Assembly (NCBI GenBank): GCA_905182985.1
Contig: CAJJDN010000067.1
Span: 443,610-507,609 of the forward strand
Length of the DNA: 64,000 nt
Origin: Paramecium sonneborni
Lineage: Eukaryota; Ciliophora; Oligohymenophorea; Peniculida; Parameciidae
Direction of reading: 5' to 3'
The translations under genes and the position numbers were made by a program. The stretch's first letter is position 1; each line of letters begins with the position of its first letter. Below, one piece after another: positions 59,891 through 64,000 of this stretch. Below the pieces are notes generated by a model. That model had not been told where the DNA came from. It did no database searches and saw only the letters and a list, made by a program, of their open reading frames with translations.

Positions 59891-62749
59891 ATTATATAAG
59901 TTATTAATTATATTATTTAAGAATTTTTAATTACAATTTATTTGATCTCTTACATTATTATTAAACCAAAAATCATTTATTGTATTTATTGATTTTGCTC
60001 ATCATAAAAAGTTGAAATAGTGTTAATTAAAAATTTGATGAGCTTGCAATATAGAGTGAGAATTACAAAGTTGCCTTTTGAAATGTTATTCCATGAGGAA
60101 GTTTATTATCAGCCTTATAATGTCTTCTCTCGTTACTTTGAATTAAATTTTATAAGATCTATTATATTTATATAAATGATAAATCTATATGATTCAATAT
60201 TTTTTTAATTGATCATATTATCTAGATAATTAATTTGTTCCTTTTGGTCCATTTTCCTGAAATTTAGTTGTTCCTCTGTAAATTTCTGTCCAGTCGAATT
60301 CTCTATCAAGTTTTAATCCATTAGTTAGGGATTTGTACATAAATAAGGAAAGTAAATATCATTTATCAGGATCAGATGAATATTGCAATAACATATTAGA
60401 ATTTATGAATAAGTAACATAGTTACTGATAAAATCTTAAAGACAATAATGATATATTTATCAAGTCAGAGTTTCTTTGCAAACACTTACAAAATCTATTT
60501 GTATCAAATAAGATCTTTTTAAGTTTTAAATGATTTGAAATTTATATCTATTATGTTTGATAATAATTTACAAATTGCGTTCAAACAGCCTTTCTAAAAA
60601 AATTAATTCAAAAATCAGCTCAGTGATTCTTTATCTTTTCCCAGTCATACAATTTTTAGTATCATTCACATCTCTTAGAATTAGTTCTTTGTAAATTTCT
60701 ATAAATTTATAAGCACTTTCTATTTACATCTATAATATGTATTGATCTAATAAAAATTATAACCTAGAAGTTTTGTTTATTCATTTAAAATTTACTTTGA
60801 AGTAAATTCTCCTTCCCTACTTTTATTGCAAAGTATTATTTGCCTTTTGTTTTTATTTTATTAATCAACTTGCAATTTAGCCTTATTATTCTTATTTAGA
60901 TTTTCGAAATAAATCAAAAGTTGGAAGAAAATCTTTAAAATAAGTATTTTTTTATAAGATAATCAATAAAGTTATTAAGATTACTCTAAATATTAAATGT
61001 AACATCTGTCATATTCATTGCAAAATTATTAAATAGTGTTTGAGATATCATTTTCAAGATAAGATATTTTTTTTGCAAGGATTAAATTAATTTTCTCTTT
61101 ATAAATATATATATTGAATTAGCTAGAATAGAAGAAGGATCTTGAATTTATTCATTGATTTTCAGGCAGCTGAAGGAAACAAAGATTATATTTACCAAGA
61201 AATGTAATTTTTTAATCTCATTTTTATACATATTTTACTTCATCATCGATATTATCGATTCTCAAGCTTAATTTATTCAAATATGATCTATTAGCTTTGT
61301 TTTAAGAGAATTAATTTCTTAAGGAAAATTTAGCTTAAATTTTTTTATCTTATTATATTTTCATTGCTTTATTAATAAATTTATTATTAGATAAATAAAA
61401 GAAGGATATGATTTATCTTAACAATTATCAATCTGTTTTAATTATACATCAGTCACCTCCAATCTGATTATTCGGCACTTATTTTTTATTAAGTTATTAT
61501 TAACTAAATACTTCATTCATAAGTATACTTATCACAAGATTTTGCCCCAGTTTTTAATCGATAAAAATGCTTAATCATTCAACATTTATTTCATAAAGAA
61601 CTGCTGAAAATGATTAAGCCCTATTCAAAGAAAGTGCTATTTCATGTTGATGTTGATAATATAATATTATTTATTCTTATAAGATTCTTGATAATTTTTA
61701 CTTCTCACATGAAGATAATCAACCTATTTCATCACATCTTTAAGTTTAAATAAATCATAATTGGAGTTACCGAAAGACAACTTTATCAAAATGTAAGGTA
61801 AATTTAAACCTTATTTATGCATGTAAATATTTAAATTAAAAAATATTAATCTTACAAAATAAAACTAGATAAAAAATCTCTAAAATAAATGGAAAATTAA
61901 TACGAAATCCAAAATAATAAATCTTATATCTGGGATTCAAATCTAGACTATTCATATGAAGCTAATGCAAATTTATTTGTGATTTCACATACTGATAAAA
62001 AAATTGAAAATTTACATAAATAAATTATTGGCTTTAACAGATAAAAAAATTAATTGGAGATTCAATTATAATCTTTAAAGAAAACTAAGTCAGAAAAGAG
62101 ACTAAAATTAGAGCATAGATGCTAGTTTGATGGAATTTATTATATTTTAGTTTTTAATTTTTCTAAGGAGAATTTATATAATTAATTAAAGTATAATAGA
62201 TTTCTTAATGTTATTTATATATATTTTTTTATGAAGAAATTAGAAATATGTGCTGAATCTATAAAAATTTCAAAAAATAGCACTTATATTTTTAAATATA
62301 AAATCTGAAATATAAAATTTGAAAAAATGGATGAATTTATTTTTAATTAATAAATAGCAAATATCAAGTGCAAAATCAACTAAACTATTAAAGCAGATCT
62401 ATAGCATTTTAATTTTTACTATCAATAGTCTAAATCTCAAGATTAATTAAGAAGTTGTGAAAAGTTTTTTTAGATGATTTGAATCAATATGTGAAATTTA
62501 AAGTAAATTTCATTCAACTAATATAGTATAAAGGCAAAATATTAATATATTAATGTAGAAAATTCTTTCAAGATGAAGCATCAAAATCTTTATCAACTTA
62601 TGGATAATGTAATAAATTTAGAAAAGAAAAAAATTAGCAAATTAAAATTTTGCAAGATATAAATAATGGTAATTTTAATGCTCAAAAAATTTAATACTTC
62701 CGAAAAGACATTGATACATCTTGTGCTTTAAAATGAAAAATTATTGTCA
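59891..62749. other. gene-free AT-rich stretch of 2.9 kb with one coding-like fragment
   Basis: The minus-strand piece near 60215-60375 reads LFMYKSLTNGLKL then DREFDWTEIYRGTTKF and looks like protein, but it stops at TGA on the 5' side and has no start. The IYRG element recalls Arg-specific ADP-ribosyltransferases, though this is only a guess. The rest shows nothing. Confidence 0.4.
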
Positions 62750-63900
62750 ATAGTACCTAAAGCTGAATTGCATGATACAATAACAGATACTTGCTGAGCA
62801 CATGATACACCCTGTAAATTAAGCTGTAACTTTTTTTGATTACATATCTAAAGAGATTGTCGTCGTTTAGAGCCAAAGAAAATCGTATCGAAACAACAAT
62901 AGGTTTTGTGTGTTTAGAATCAACATTAAATGCTGGTGCTGTTTTTGTAAGAATTTAGCTTTTAATATTCAATTCTGCATGCAATTAAATATATTTAGAA
63001 GAAAGTAAGGAATTTGAAACTAAATCTTACAGTTTTATTCTCTTATGTATAGCAAATTTATGATGTATAGATAACACTTGTGATTTGATGTATGTAATAA
63101 ATGTTTATCAACGTGTATTTGAAATGTTGAAAATGATGAAATACAACTTGAGTAGCAACATAGGATAGATGCACTAAATTTTCAAAGCTAAAGAGTGCGA
63201 TCATGCATATGTGAATTCAAAATGTAAATTATTAGATTTTGAATAACTCTTCAACTAATGATGATTGCAATACATATTCTAATAAATATGCACTGATGTA
63301 TGTTAAGGATTTACAACAAACTGCACTGATTAAAATAGGAGAAATAATGTTATAAAATAATTAAAGAGTGTTTAAAATTAAGAAATGTCACTTGTGATAA
63401 CATTGAATATTGGTTGTAGCACTCATAGCTTTTCCCTTATAAATTTCTACGATCAGCATCTAACTTGCATAGTCAAAAGTATTTCGGGTAATAATGTAAT
63501 TCATAAATGATTTATGACTTTTGGAAGTTGTTTGTCATATAAAGTAAAAAGATTTATGTGGTAAAGATTTATCAAAAAATCCATGTAAATGGAGTTGTAA
63601 TTGCTACATCATCCACACGAGCAATCGTTATTAATTTAAGATAAAAATCAAAAAATTAACTTTAGCAAGACTTGTATTACTGATGATAATACATACAGTA
63701 GTAAAAATAGTTGTAAAGTTGATTAAAATCTTATGCTAAAAATATTACTTTACAGTTTCAGCAGATAATACCTCATTTTCTGCTTTGGATGTGGGTGAAG
63801 AAAATTGTAAAATGAATGACTGAATAGTAGATATGCGGATAGAATGGAGAAGATTATTTAGATAATAAATGCACAGTTGCTGAATTGATTTACCTGTTTT
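62750..63900 (+). pseudogene. cysteine-rich surface-antigen gene relic
   Basis: Plus-strand remains of a Cys-periodic protein in changing frames: CTDVCQGFTTNCTDQN, CKTCITDDNTYSSK followed by SCKVDQN, and VSADNTSFSALDVGEENC, with many TGT/TGC codons otherwise rare in the flanks. The pattern (C...C...TxCxxxN) matches Paramecium variable surface antigens, GPI-anchored coat proteins whose genes are often subtelomeric. No start, many TGA stops and frame changes: a dead copy. Confidence 0.7.
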
Positions 63901-64000
63901 TGTTTAAATTTTATAAATTCATTGATTAATAAATATAAATAATATTATCTAAACATTAATAATAGATAAGTCGAATTAAGAAAAATAAAATAATGTTTCC

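Noticed and set aside
1..64000. Bacterial or viral origin suggested by many short standard-code ORFs
   Set aside because: Code-6 reading restores dozens of eukaryotic proteins with spliceosomal micro-introns; the short ORFs are an artefact of the wrong code.

Overview
This window is macronuclear-type DNA of a ciliate, almost certainly Paramecium (aurelia group most likely). TAA and TAG occur throughout conserved proteins where glutamine is expected, and genes end only at TGA. The DNA is strongly AT-rich, genes are densely packed, and the introns are tiny: I placed 51, all 21-31 nt, mostly GTA...TAG. Standard-code ORF calls are useless here. Every gene below was read with ciliate code 6 and spliced by hand, and for most genes the spliced length is an exact multiple of three.

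Left and middle (about 0.15-40 kb) is ordinary gene space. In order: a P-loop G-domain/coiled-coil protein; a dual-specificity phosphatase; a pseudokinase-kelch protein; a secreted lipase; two paralogous mini-proteins; a frame-broken LAMMER kinase; a coiled-coil protein; a decayed ZNF598/Hel2-like gene; a trafficking block (WASH subunit strumpellin, a Rab GTPase, a VPS10/sortilin receptor); a RING-TRAF protein; a minimal COMMD protein; a coiled-coil protein; CDT1; an unknown protein; a Neo1/ATP9-type P4-ATPase; tRNA-Leu(CAG); thymidylate kinase; DDX47/Rrp3; NDUFA12; an unknown beta-rich protein; GPN2; a second pseudokinase; and a secreted H-type-lectin-like protein. Divergent neighbours share start-to-start gaps of only 29-47 bp.

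Right part (about 41-64 kb) is different. Three intact or near-intact genes (a GGGSYD-repeat protein with one exon per repeat, a TPR protein with one intron per repeat, and a zinc-finger WD40 protein) sit in long gene-free stretches. Those stretches hold relics of an SF1 helicase, a WD40 protein, a kinase, a GGGSYD-repeat protein and, at the far right, a cysteine-rich surface-antigen gene. This resembles a subtelomeric gene graveyard, but no telomere repeat is present.

The assembly has two clear faults. Single Ns at 11708 and 40677 are each flanked by an exact direct repeat (1147 bp and 733 bp), which is the signature of overlapping contig ends left unmerged. In addition, several genes are broken by one-base indels, mostly in short homopolymers. 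These could be sequencing errors or real decay.
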